Positions 32,696 through 41,213 of a DNA stretch of 43,246 bases are shown here, one piece after another. The position numbers and the translations under genes are program-made. The stretch comes from UBA4658 sp002405485 (GTDB lineage: Bacteria > Planctomycetota > Phycisphaerae > Phycisphaerales > UBA1924): assembly GCA_036823255.1 (NCBI GenBank), contig DAISGC010000020.1, positions 1-43,246 of the forward strand. Direction: 5' to 3'. The first letter of the stretch is position 1. Each line of letters begins with the position of its first letter. The notes beneath the pieces were generated by a model that saw nothing but the letters and a program-made list of their open reading frames with translations, had not been told where the DNA came from and searched no databases.

Positions 32696-35320
32696 GTGCA
32701 TCACGCCGTCGAACACTACTTCGCGTCCCGCGGCTGGTCGCCGTTCGAGTTTCAGATCCGGGCTTGGCAGGCCTATCTCGATTGTCAAAGCGGGCTCATC
32801 AACGCTCCCACTGGCGTTGGCAAGACCTACGCCGCGTGGCTCGGTCCGGTGCTGGAGCGTCTCCATGAGCTCCAAGCCAGCGGCGGCGAAACGTCCTCGT
32901 TGCCTCGGCCCAGGCGGTCGCGCCGATCCCTCCGCCCCGCCGGCGAAGGCGAGCCGCTGCGCGTGCTCTGGATCACGCCCCTGAGAGCCCTCGCGAACGA
33001 CACGCTCACCTCTCTCCGCGAGCCGATCGAGCATCTGGGCATTCCCTGGACGATCGAGTCCCGCACGGGCGACACGTCGCAGGCGCTCCGCCGCCGCCAG
33101 AAGGACCGCCTCCCCTCCGCGCTGGTCACCACGCCGGAGAGTCTCACGCTGCTGCTCTCGTACTCCGATTGGCGCCAGAAACTCGGGTCTCTCCGCTGCG
33201 TCGTCGTCGATGAGTGGCACGAACTCATCGGCTCCAAGCGCGGCGTTCAGATGGAGCTCGCCCTGGCGCGGCTCCGCTCGCTCTGCCCCGCGCTCCGCAC
33301 ATGGGGAGTCTCGGCGACGCTCGGCAACCTCGAACAGGCCCGCGACGTGCTCCTGGGAGCCTCCCGCATGTGCGCCGGGTCGCTCATCCGGGGCGAGCTG
33401 CCCAAGTCCGTGCACATCCAGACGCTCATTCCAGCCGATATCGAACGCTTCCCCTGGGCAGGCCATCTTGGAACGCGCAGCGTCGACGCGGTGCTCGATC
33501 GCATTCGCTCCTCACGATCGACCCTGCTGTTCACCAACACCCGCGCGCAGGCCGAGATCTGGTTCCGACGACTGCTCAGCAGCGACCCCGAACTGGTCGG
33601 AAGCGTCGCGGTGCATCATGGATCTCTGGACCGGGGTCTTCGGCAAAGGGTGGAGCAACTGCTCGCCTCCGGCAAGCTCCGGTGCGTCGTCTGCACGAGC
33701 TCGCTCGATCTGGGCGTGGACTTTTCTCCGGTGGATCAGGTCGTGCAAGTCGGGAGTCCCAAGGGCGTCGCCCGCCTTCTGCAGCGTGCGGGGAGATCCG
33801 GTCATCAACCGGGCGCCATGAGCCGCGTGGTCGGGGTTCCCACGCACGCGTTCGAACTGGTGGAGTTCGCCGCCGCTCGAGAGGCCGCCGAGGAACGCCG
33901 CATCGAGTCCAGACCGCCACTCGTCGCTCCCCTGGACGTGCTGGCGCAGCACCTGGTGACGATCGCCTGCGCCGAGTCGCCATCCGGATTCGATGAGCAC
34001 ACTGTCTACCAGGAGGTCCGCTCCACCCATGCGTTCTCGGCTCTCTCCGATCAGGAGTGGGCCTGGGTCATGGATTTCGTGCGTCGCGGCGGGCCGGCTC
34101 TGACGGCCTATCCCCACTTCGCCCGCCTCGCCCCGGCCGCGGATCATCCCGCGCGCTGGATCGTCGCCACCGATCGCGTTGCTCGAACCCATCGCATGAC
34201 CATCGGCACCATCACGGGCGAAACCTCCCTTGCGGTGAAGTACCTCTCCGGCCGATCGCTCGGACACGTCGAGGAGGGCTTCATCGCCCGGCTCGAGGTC
34301 GGAGCGCGATTCGCCTTCGCCGGCAAAGTCCTCGAGATCATCCGCGTCCGCGACAACACGGTGTTCGTCCGAAGGACCAACAAGAAGAGCGGCGTGATCC
34401 CACGCTGGGACGGCGGACGATTCAGTCTCTCCACGCAACTGGCCGCGGCGGTCCGCCAGAAGCTCGGGGAGGCCCGCGAGGGGCGGTTCACCGGACCGGA
34501 AATGCTCGCCGTCCGATCGCTGCTCGAGCTTCAACTCCTCCGCAGCGCCATTCCCGGTCCGGACGAGCTCCTCATCGAGACCATCCACACGCCCGATGCC
34601 TTCAACCTGTTCATCTACCCGTTCGAGGGTCGTATGGCCCATGAGGGACTCGGAGCGCTGCTGGCCCATCGCATCGCCCGGCTGCGTCCGGCGACGATCA
34701 CCGCCAACTGCAACGACTACGGTCTGGTGCTGCGTTCACAGGAGCCGCTCGACATTCCGCCGGCATCCTGGCCCGCCCTCTTCTCCGCCGATGGTCTTGT
34801 CGACGATCTGCTGGCGTGCGTGAACTCGTCGTCGATGGCCCGACGGCAGTTCCGCGACATCGCAAGGGTCGCCGGCCTGATCGTTCCCGGGTTTCCCGGA
34901 CGATCCACACCCATGCGACACCTGCAGGCCTCCAGCGAGATGTTCTTCGACGTCTTCGAGGAGTTCGATCCCGGGAATCTCCTGCTCCGGCAGGCCCGGC
35001 AGGAAGTCCTCCACTCCCAGCTCGAACTCGGCCGCATCCACGCCGCCCTGCGGCGCATGACCGAACAGACCATCGTGCATCACGCTCCGGCAGCCCTGAC
35101 ACCCTTGGCCTTTCCGCTCTGGACCGAGCACCTGCGAGCCACATCCGTCAGCACCGAAAAGTGGTCGGACATGGTGGCCAAGATGGCCCTGGAGCTCGAA
35201 CAATCCGAGCCGTCCGGCCGCCCGCGAAAGGCGTCTGGACGCGGCTCGGGCGGCAGCATCGCCCGAAGGAGCTCGACTCGTGCAGGACACTCCGTGCGCA
35301 CACGTTCAGTGGGCAGGTGA
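32696..35320 (+). CDS. Lhr-type DEXH helicase, ligase-associated DNA damage response
   Basis: Superfamily 2 DNA helicase of about 874 aa. Walker A APTGVGKT at 37-44, motif Ia WITPLRALANDT, DEWH box at 172-175, motif III WGVSATLGNL, and C-terminal helicase motifs VAVHHGSL, CTSSLDLGVDFSPVDQVVQVGSP and RLLQRAGRSGHQPGA. Beyond about 430 comes the Lhr-specific winged-helix and C-terminal region. The reading and length match the ligase-associated DEXH helicase group. The start is uncertain: GTG 32696 gives the expected VHHAVEHYFASRGWSPFEFQ, with GGAG 4 nt upstream. The frame is open to 31943 but that part is antisense to the response regulator. It overlaps pdeM by 41 nt. Confidence 0.88.
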   Translation: MHHAVEHYFASRGWSPFEFQIRAWQAYLDCQSGLINAPTGVGKTYAAWLGPVLERLHELQASGGETSSLPRPRRSRRSLRPAGEGEPLRVLWITPLRALANDTLTSLREPIEHLGIPWTIESRTGDTSQALRRRQKDRLPSALVTTPESLTLLLSYSDWRQKLGSLRCVVVDEWHELIGSKRGVQMELALARLRSLCPALRTWGVSATLGNLEQARDVLLGASRMCAGSLIRGELPKSVHIQTLIPADIERFPWAGHLGTRSVDAVLDRIRSSRSTLLFTNTRAQAEIWFRRLLSSDPELVGSVAVHHGSLDRGLRQRVEQLLASGKLRCVVCTSSLDLGVDFSPVDQVVQVGSPKGVARLLQRAGRSGHQPGAMSRVVGVPTHAFELVEFAAAREAAEERRIESRPPLVAPLDVLAQHLVTIACAESPSGFDEHTVYQEVRSTHAFSALSDQEWAWVMDFVRRGGPALTAYPHFARLAPAADHPARWIVATDRVARTHRMTIGTITGETSLAVKYLSGRSLGHVEEGFIARLEVGARFAFAGKVLEIIRVRDNTVFVRRTNKKSGVIPRWDGGRFSLSTQLAAAVRQKLGEAREGRFTGPEMLAVRSLLELQLLRSAIPGPDELLIETIHTPDAFNLFIYPFEGRMAHEGLGALLAHRIARLRPATITANCNDYGLVLRSQEPLDIPPASWPALFSADGLVDDLLACVNSSSMARRQFRDIARVAGLIVPGFPGRSTPMRHLQASSEMFFDVFEEFDPGNLLLRQARQEVLHSQLELGRIHAALRRMTEQTIVHHAPAALTPLAFPLWTEHLRATSVSTEKWSDMVAKMALELEQSEPSGRPRKASGRGSGGSIARRSSTRAGHSVRTRSVGR
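35266..35271 (+). promoter_or_regulatory. Ribosome binding site for the pdeM GTG start
   Basis: AAGGAG lies 8 nt before GTG 35280, inside the end of the helicase gene. Confidence 0.6.
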
Positions 35321-35996
35321 GCGCTTCACGCTCTCGCCGCTGCGCCTTGCGTACTGGGCCCGCAGGCGCACGCTCCTGGTCGCCGATCTGCACCTGGGCA
35401 AACCCGCGGCGTTTCGGCATGCCGGCGTTCCCGTGCCCGAGGAGTGCACCAGCGCCGACCTCTCGCGGCTCTCGGAAGCGCTGCTCCAGTTTCCGACTGA
35501 CCGGCTGGTGATGCTCGGGGACCTGCTCCATGCTCGCACCGCCCGCGCTCAACAGACGATCGACACCATCACCCGCTGGCGAACCGGTCACGCCGAACTC
35601 GACATCGTGCTCGTCCGGGGCAACCACGACGCGCACGCAGGAGATCCGCCGGAGGAATGGGGCTTCCGCGTCGCCGACGAGCCGTTTGCCGAACCCGATG
35701 ACGGCGTCATCGCTTTCGCCCACTATCCCGAAGCCGCTCAGCACGACCGGGACAGGTTCGTGCTCGCCGGCCACGTGCATCCCGCCGTCCGGCTTACTCG
35801 CGGCTCGCGCTCGCTGCGCACGCCATGCTTCTGGTTCTCGGGTCGCTTCGGCGTACTGCCCGCGTTCGGATCGTTCACGGGTACGGCGGTCGTCACGCCG
35901 TCAGTGCACGACCAGGTATTCATCGTGGGGGACGATGCCGTGGTCCCCGCGCACGCGCCCGGGGCTCAGAACCGCGCCCGCGCGACTCGCGCCTGA
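35280..35996 (+). CDS. pdeM: Ligase-associated DNA damage response endonuclease PdeM
   Basis: Calcineurin-like metallophosphoesterase, 238 aa. Metal-binding motifs in order: VADLHLGKPAAF (Asp36, His38), LGDLLH, VRGNHD, a His in AFAHYPEA and GHVHP. The family pairs with a DEXH helicase, an ATP-dependent DNA ligase and an exonuclease-like protein in the ligase-associated damage response; here only the helicase is present, overlapping by 41 nt. The GTG start follows from the ribosome binding site. Its TGA is immediately followed by the stop of the convergent debranching-enzyme gene. Confidence 0.87.
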   Translation: MQDTPCAHVQWAGERFTLSPLRLAYWARRRTLLVADLHLGKPAAFRHAGVPVPEECTSADLSRLSEALLQFPTDRLVMLGDLLHARTARAQQTIDTITRWRTGHAELDIVLVRGNHDAHAGDPPEEWGFRVADEPFAEPDDGVIAFAHYPEAAQHDRDRFVLAGHVHPAVRLTRGSRSLRTPCFWFSGRFGVLPAFGSFTGTAVVTPSVHDQVFIVGDDAVVPAHAPGAQNRARATRA

Positions 35997-38210
35997 TCAC
36001 GCCGAACCCTTCAGCATCAGCATCACCCGCAGCGCCTCGGACACGCTCCACGCCTGGGCCGTGCACCCTTGAGGCCGCTGCGGCGTATCCCCGTCATAGA
36101 CCTCGGCAAGCTGCCCGATGCACCCGAGGTGCGACGTCCGCGTGGATCGCCCGAGCAACTCACGCATGAGCGGCTCGAGCACGCCGTGCGCCTCGCGCCG
36201 CGACGATTCGCTGAACCCGCCCACCCGCAGCACGCCCTCGGCGTATGGCCCCAGCAGCCATGGCCACGCCGTGCCGTTGTGATAGGCCCGGTCACGCGAC
36301 CACATGTCCCCGTCATATCGACCCTGATACCCCGGGCTCCCAGGCGCCAGCGTCCGCAGGCCATACGGCGTCAGCAGCTTCTCGCGAACCACGCTCAGCA
36401 CGCTCCGCTGCTGCTCGGGCGTGAGCGCCGAGTGCGGCAGACTCACCGCAAAGACCTGATTCGGCCTGATCTCCGACGACGCCTTCCATCCCGCGCCTTC
36501 GGCGCTCGGAACCAGCACATCATGCAGGCAACCCATCTCCGGATTCCAGAACCGAGTCCGCACGCTCTTGCCCACGGCCTCGGCGAGATCTCGCAGATTC
36601 GCCGAGGCCGCCCCGTCCCCGCCTCGCGTGACCAGGGCCAGCTCCTGCAGCGCGGCGAACCACAACGCGTTGATCTCAACCGGCTTTCCGTGCCGCGGTG
36701 TGAACGCCACGCCGTCGCGCTTGGCGTCCATCCACGTGAGCTGTGTGGCGCTCGTGCCCGCGGTGATGAGCTTGTCCTGAGGGTCCATCGCGATGTTGAA
36801 GTCCGTGCCCTTGCGGTACCACCCCACGATGTCCAGACACGCCGGCAGCAACCGTCCATCCCACGCCGCGCGATCTTGAGAGGCGCGGAAGTACGCGCAG
36901 CACCCGAGAATGAACCAGAGCGACGCATCGACCGTGTTGTACTCAGGGCGGCCGGTCTGGTCGTTGAACACGTTGGGCACGATGCCGTTGCGACGGTGGC
37001 TCGCAAATGCCGAGAGCGTCTGCTGCGCTTCATCGAACCTCCCGGTCGCAATCAGCAATCCGAGCAGCGCGATGCTCGTGTCCCTGCCCCAGTCGGCAAA
37101 CCACGGATACCCCGCGATGATCGAGGACTCCTTGAGCCCGGACCCATCTGGCGCGGCCCGCCTCACCACGAACGCGTCCGCCGCCGTGACCAGCGCCGCG
37201 ATCGCTTCCGCGTCCTGCGACCCCGGCGCGTCCTTCCGCGACGCCGTCGCCGACGCGTGCATCCTCGCCAGTCGCTCACGCTTTCGGGCCATCGACGCCT
37301 CCGCGTCGGCCACCGCGATCGGCTCCAGAGCCGCCTGCACGATCACCCCCCCCTGCTGCTCCTGGCCCATCGAGAACACGAAGACTCCGGGCGAAAACAG
37401 GTCTTCAACGTGCTCTTGCTGCCGCTCCCGATCGATCCCGTACCCGAACTGGTTCCACCACTGGTGGTCGCGCTGGAAGCTGCCGCCCGCACTGATCAGA
37501 TACACCGGAACCGGAGACTGCGGATGCCGAACCTTCACTCCACCGGACACCTCGGACACCTCGAACGCGTCACACCGATCCCGTCTTTGGATCGCGTGCA
37601 TGTCCCGCAGCGAAACCAGCGGCCGAACCTCCAGACGCACACTGGCCTGACCAGACAGTCGCCGCACCGCAAAGCGCACCTGCGCCGCATTCTGCTGGTC
37701 AAGCAGCACCAGTTCGCGAACGACCTCCACCTCGCCGCCGCGTTCCCCCTTTGCCCGTGCGCGATACACCCAGCGGCACGAAAGGTCCTTCTCGAACCGC
37801 ACCAGCCGCGACAGCCCATCGGGATGCGTCACATCCTCGCCCGCGCCGCCGACGAACACGAACGTGCTCAGTTCGACCCGCTCGGCCTCGGCTCCGTCAC
37901 CGAAGATCACCGCGTCCACCGTTGCGTTGAGCGTCGCCACGCGCCCGACCGGAGGCATGGTGGCGCCGATGAGCTGCGCGTGATAGCGCCTGGCCATCGC
38001 TCCGCTCGCGGTGCCCATCGCAAAGCCCCCGAGCCCGTTGGTCAGCAGCCACTCGGTCGCACACAGGCGTTCCCGAGCGCCCGCCTCGCTCGACTCGAGT
38101 CGATACGTCGGCAGCGCGAACGCGCTCCCGTCGGCACGCTCGGCCGCGCCGGGCCCGGGAGCACTGCCGCGCTTGGACGTCGCGCCGGTCGATGATGGCT
38201 TGGCTGGCAT
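35997..38210 (-). CDS. Amylo-alpha-1,6-glucosidase (glycogen debranching enzyme)
   Basis: 737 aa cytoplasmic enzyme removing alpha-1,6 branch glucose from glycogen. The N-terminal domain starts LCATEWLLTNGLGGFAMGTASG (GDE N-terminal type). The C-terminal (alpha/alpha)6 part has GYPWFADWGRDTSIALLGL, SATQLTWMDAK, VEINALWFAAL, RPNQVFAVSLP and MWSRDRAYHNGTAWPWLLGPY, all typical of the archaeal/bacterial GDE group (GH133). Residues 1-40 are a Lys/Ala/Gly/Pro-rich tail. ATG 38210 has AAGGAG 5 nt upstream and was chosen over the GTG at 38234. It is convergent with pdeM with no spacer and divergent from guaB. Confidence 0.92.
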   Translation of the reverse strand: MPAKPSSTGATSKRGSAPGPGAAERADGSAFALPTYRLESSEAGARERLCATEWLLTNGLGGFAMGTASGAMARRYHAQLIGATMPPVGRVATLNATVDAVIFGDGAEAERVELSTFVFVGGAGEDVTHPDGLSRLVRFEKDLSCRWVYRARAKGERGGEVEVVRELVLLDQQNAAQVRFAVRRLSGQASVRLEVRPLVSLRDMHAIQRRDRCDAFEVSEVSGGVKVRHPQSPVPVYLISAGGSFQRDHQWWNQFGYGIDRERQQEHVEDLFSPGVFVFSMGQEQQGGVIVQAALEPIAVADAEASMARKRERLARMHASATASRKDAPGSQDAEAIAALVTAADAFVVRRAAPDGSGLKESSIIAGYPWFADWGRDTSIALLGLLIATGRFDEAQQTLSAFASHRRNGIVPNVFNDQTGRPEYNTVDASLWFILGCCAYFRASQDRAAWDGRLLPACLDIVGWYRKGTDFNIAMDPQDKLITAGTSATQLTWMDAKRDGVAFTPRHGKPVEINALWFAALQELALVTRGGDGAASANLRDLAEAVGKSVRTRFWNPEMGCLHDVLVPSAEGAGWKASSEIRPNQVFAVSLPHSALTPEQQRSVLSVVREKLLTPYGLRTLAPGSPGYQGRYDGDMWSRDRAYHNGTAWPWLLGPYAEGVLRVGGFSESSRREAHGVLEPLMRELLGRSTRTSHLGCIGQLAEVYDGDTPQRPQGCTAQAWSVSEALRVMLMLKGSA

Positions 38211-38215
38211 GTGCG

Positions 38216-38221
38216 CTCCTT
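38216..38221 (-). promoter_or_regulatory. Ribosome binding site for the debranching enzyme
   Basis: AAGGAG on the minus strand, 5 nt before ATG 38210; it excludes the upstream GTG start. Confidence 0.6.
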
Positions 38222-38376
38222 CGTGCGGACTCACCCGACCTCGGACCCACCCTCGGATGATCGTGTGCGGGTCGCGGTCACAGGTCGAATGTCCGTCCGC
38301 CTGATCCGCCGGTTTTCAAGACCTCTTGGGCCCGGCGGCACACCCGGATTTGACTTGCCGCCCCGCCCACCCTTGA

Positions 38377-40008
38377 ATGAGCATGGCCACCAACGGCATC
38401 GTCTCTCCGTCCTCCGCTCAGGCGTCCGCTCCGTCCTCCGCGGCCGGTTCCGGGTCGTCCCAGGCGTTCCCCACCATCGCCGAGAAGATCATCGCCGAGG
38501 GATTCACGTTCGACGACGTGCTCCTGCTCCCGCGCTACAGCGACGTCATGCCGGCCATGGCCGACACGTCCACGCGGCTCACCCCGCGCATCGGGCTCAA
38601 GATCCCCCTCATCTCCGCGCCGATGGACACCGTCACCGAGTCGGCCCTCGCCATTGCGCTCGCCCAGGAAGGCGGCATCGGGTTCATCCACCGAAACCTC
38701 CCCATCGAGACCCAGGCCCGCGAGGTCATGAAGGTCAAGCGCTCGGCCAACGGCGTCATCCTCGACCCCATCACGCTCGGGCCAGACGACACCGTCGGAC
38801 TCGCCCGCAAGCTCATGCGCGAGCACAACGTCTCGGGCTTCCCCATCACCAGCGACGCCTCCGCCGCCTCGGGCAAGCTCCGCACCAAGGGCAAGGTCAT
38901 CGGCATCCTCACCCGTCGCGACCTGAAGTTCGTCGAGGACGAATCCACTCCGATCCGCGAGGTCATGAGCCACGGCCGGCTCATCACCGCCGCCCCCGCG
39001 ACCACCCTCGAGGAAGCCAGCCGAATTCTCAACAAGAACAAGGTCGAGAAACTCCTCCTCACCAACCCCGACGGCACCCTCGCCGGGATGATCACCCAGC
39101 GCGATATCGACCGCCTCGCCGACTTCCCACGCGCCAGCGTCGATGAGCGCGGCCGGCTCCGTTGCGGCGCCGCCTGCGGCGTCGACCAGTACGAACGCGT
39201 CGAGGCCGTCCTCGCCGCCGGAGCCGATGTCATCGTCGTCGACACCTCCCACGGCCATTCCGAGAATGTCCTCCGCACCGTCCGCACCATCAAGCAACGC
39301 TGGGGCAAGGACGGCGTCGAGGTCATCGCCGGCAATATCGCCACCCCCGAAGGCGCACGCGCTCTCGCCGAGGCCGGCGCGGACGCCGTCAAGGCCGGCA
39401 TCGGGCCCGGCTCCATCTGCACCACACGCGTCGTCACCGGCGTCGGCGTCCCACAGATGACCGCGATCCTCGGCGGGCTCCACGGCATCGCCCTCTCCGG
39501 TCGAGACATCCCCCTCATCGCCGACGGCGGCATCCGCCAGTCCGGCGACATCGCCAAGGCCCTCGCCGCCGGAGCCAGCTCCGTCATGCTCGGCTCGCTC
39601 TTTGCCGGACTCGATGAATCCCCCGGCGAGCTCGTCATCTCCGCCGGCCGTCGCTACAAGAGCTACCGCGGCATGGGCTCCGCCGGCGCCATGGAGGCCG
39701 GTGCCGCCGATCGCTACGGCCAACATAAGGACGCCTCCGGAGCATCGGTCGCAAACGAAGAACGCAAACGCAAGTTCGTCCCGGAGGGTGTCGAGGGCCT
39801 CGTCCCCTACCGCGGCCCCCTCGCCGAGTTCGTCTACCAGATGGTCGGCGGCCTCCGCGCCAGCATGGGCTACTGCGGCTGCTCCACCATCGAGCAGTTC
39901 CGGACGAACACCCGCTTCGTCCGCGTCACCAGCGCCACGGTTGTCGAAAATCACCCCCACGACATCCGCATCACCAAGGAATCGCCGAACTACAGCCACG
40001 ATGTCTGA
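38377..40008 (+). CDS. guaB: Inosine-5'-monophosphate dehydrogenase
   Basis: Converts IMP to XMP with NAD, the committed step to guanine nucleotides. 543 aa. Residues 1-30 are a Ser/Ala-rich extension not usual in the family. The barrel begins GFTFDDVLLLPRYSDVMP and LISAPMDTVTESALAIALAQEGGIGFIHRN; two CBS domains span about 118-250; the catalytic loop is GIGPGSICTTR with Cys348; the flap has GMGSAGAMEAG and the end YCGCSTIEQFR. ATG 38377 (or 38383) lacks a clear ribosome binding site. The 166-nt divergent region upstream contains no promoter I trust. Confidence 0.96.
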   Translation: MSMATNGIVSPSSAQASAPSSAAGSGSSQAFPTIAEKIIAEGFTFDDVLLLPRYSDVMPAMADTSTRLTPRIGLKIPLISAPMDTVTESALAIALAQEGGIGFIHRNLPIETQAREVMKVKRSANGVILDPITLGPDDTVGLARKLMREHNVSGFPITSDASAASGKLRTKGKVIGILTRRDLKFVEDESTPIREVMSHGRLITAAPATTLEEASRILNKNKVEKLLLTNPDGTLAGMITQRDIDRLADFPRASVDERGRLRCGAACGVDQYERVEAVLAAGADVIVVDTSHGHSENVLRTVRTIKQRWGKDGVEVIAGNIATPEGARALAEAGADAVKAGIGPGSICTTRVVTGVGVPQMTAILGGLHGIALSGRDIPLIADGGIRQSGDIAKALAAGASSVMLGSLFAGLDESPGELVISAGRRYKSYRGMGSAGAMEAGAADRYGQHKDASGASVANEERKRKFVPEGVEGLVPYRGPLAEFVYQMVGGLRASMGYCGCSTIEQFRTNTRFVRVTSATVVENHPHDIRITKESPNYSHDV

Positions 40009-40050
40009 CTCTCAGAACACGAGACTGCTGCTTCTCTCTAATGAAGAGAG

Positions 40051-40080
40051 TTGACGCGAGAAAAACAAAAAGACGATAAA
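40051..40080 (+). promoter_or_regulatory. Candidate sigma-70 promoter for the pseudopilin cluster
   Basis: TTGACG, 18 nt of A-rich spacer (GAGAAAAACAAAAAGAC), GATAAA. The -35 matches five of six bases and the -10 four of six. It is preceded by a 6-bp hairpin CTCTCT/AGAGAG (40034-40050) after guaB. The AT content is far above the surroundings. Confidence 0.5.
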
Positions 40081-40145
40081 CTCCATCGTGGGGTGCGATC
40101 CTCGGTCCCCCTCCACCGATGAACTTCCCTCAGGGATATTCACGC

Positions 40146-40796
40146 ATGCATGCACGAGCTTTCTCGCTCGTCGAACTCGTGCTCTGCATCGGGATCGTGA
40201 TGGTGCTGATCGGCTTGGCGATTCCCCAGATCCGGTGCGTGCGCGAGTCCGCGGTGCTGACACGCGAGACCGCCCAGCTTCGATCGAACGCGCAACTTGT
40301 ATTCACTCACTGTGCCGACCACTCCGGCGCGTTTCCGCTCGCCGACGAACGTCTCGGCTCGGCGAAGCTCAACTGGTACCTGGCCCTGAATACTCCGAAT
40401 GCACGATTGGCCACGGATCCCGATGGTGTGTCGCGTCGCGGCGTCCATCGCTTTCTGCTCGGAGCTGCGTTTGTCGGAAACTCGGCCCAAATGTCGCCCG
40501 GCCGCACCGTTCCGCCCGAGTTCGCCCGCTCTCGTTTCGTTCGCGATGCCGAAGTGCTCTTTCCCGCGATCAAGGGCATGATGGTCAAACACGGCGACAG
40601 TGTTGGCGGCGAGTTGCAACTCTGGACGTACATGACTGTTGATCCTCCCAAATGGCCGGTTGTCATGTGCGATGGCTCCGCCCTGCACGCACGCTGCACC
40701 GATTTCCGATTGGCCTTCGACTTCCGCGAGAACAACATCGGACATCCCGTCGTGTCCACGTGGTACGGCACCGCCGGCTGGGATGCTCGCAAGTAG
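40146..40796 (+). CDS. Stand-alone pseudopilin
   Basis: 216 aa. A very short leader (MHARA) precedes FSLVELVLCIGIVMVLIGLAIP with Glu+5 and Ala at -1. The following region (LRSNAQLVFTHCADHSGAFPLAD) resembles other planctomycete pseudopilins, and the C-terminal part has no recognised domain: MCDGSALHARCTDFRLAF carries two of its few cysteines. The upstream ATG at 40119 would give a longer leader but has no ribosome binding site; the ATG at 40146 has AGGGA 11 nt upstream. It begins a cluster with a Cys-rich and an anchored protein. Confidence 0.8.
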   Translation: MHARAFSLVELVLCIGIVMVLIGLAIPQIRCVRESAVLTRETAQLRSNAQLVFTHCADHSGAFPLADERLGSAKLNWYLALNTPNARLATDPDGVSRRGVHRFLLGAAFVGNSAQMSPGRTVPPEFARSRFVRDAEVLFPAIKGMMVKHGDSVGGELQLWTYMTVDPPKWPVVMCDGSALHARCTDFRLAFDFRENNIGHPVVSTWYGTAGWDARK

Positions 40797-40805
40797 CAAA
40801 AGAGC

Positions 40806-41213
40806 ATGTTCATGAGTCGGACTCTCGCCCTCGCCGCAGTGCTCGTCGCGATCGTTGCCAATCGGCTCGCGCCCGCCTCCGCACAGTGCTATTCCCCCCA
40901 GCGCTCCGGCTGCGGATCCGGCGCAGATTTCTGCAAGAAGGGCGCGAAGGTCTGCGATATCGGATTCTCAACAACGCCGCGCACGGGCGGCGGCAAAGAG
41001 TTTGGCGGTGGCGACACCGTCAATCGAAAGTGCTTCAAGCTCTGCAATGTTCTGACCTCTCCGTGTCCCCCGGGAGAAGCAAGCCCCGGCCCCGGCTGGA
41101 TTGCCGTTGGATGTTCTCAGAATGGCGTGTGCTGCTCTACCGATCGTTTGGACGAGACCTTCGGCGGAGAGGGTTCCATGGGTCAGCCCACGGGTGAGCC
41201 ATGCTCAAACTGA
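40806..41213 (+). CDS. Small cysteine-rich exported protein
   Basis: 135 aa. Signal peptide with hydrophobic core ALAAVLVAIVANRLAPASA and a signal-peptidase-I site before Gln-Cys (about residue 27). The mature part of about 109 residues has eleven cysteines (QCYSP, SGCGS, FCKK, VCDI, KCFKLCN, PCPP, GCSQ, GVCCS, EPCSN), an unusual density, so several disulfides are likely. No family recognised; the spacing is like a small knotted or toxin-like fold, but this is only appearance. It lies 9 nt after the pseudopilin gene and overlaps the next by 13 nt. The start could also be ATG 40812. Confidence 0.7.
   Translation: MFMSRTLALAAVLVAIVANRLAPASAQCYSPQRSGCGSGADFCKKGAKVCDIGFSTTPRTGGGKEFGGGDTVNRKCFKLCNVLTSPCPPGEASPGPGWIAVGCSQNGVCCSTDRLDETFGGEGSMGQPTGEPCSN

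Noticed and set aside
36069..38195. Open frame of 708 codons antisense to the debranching enzyme
   Set aside because: Arg/His/Pro-rich shadow without domains; the debranching enzyme is well supported.
38290..38376. tRNA-Sec-like stretch before guaB (loop TTTCAAG with a UCA anticodon, followed by a G/C-rich arm)
   Set aside because: The anticodon stem has only three pairs, the T-loop does not read TTCGA, and no acceptor stem forms.
38356..38378. TTGACT-N17-TTGAAT before guaB as a promoter
   Set aside because: The would-be -10 overlaps the start codon at 38377, so transcription would begin inside the gene.
38278..39999. Open frame of 573 codons antisense to guaB
   Set aside because: Asp/Gly/Ala-rich composition typical of the reverse strand of a high-GC gene; guaB on the other strand is unmistakable.
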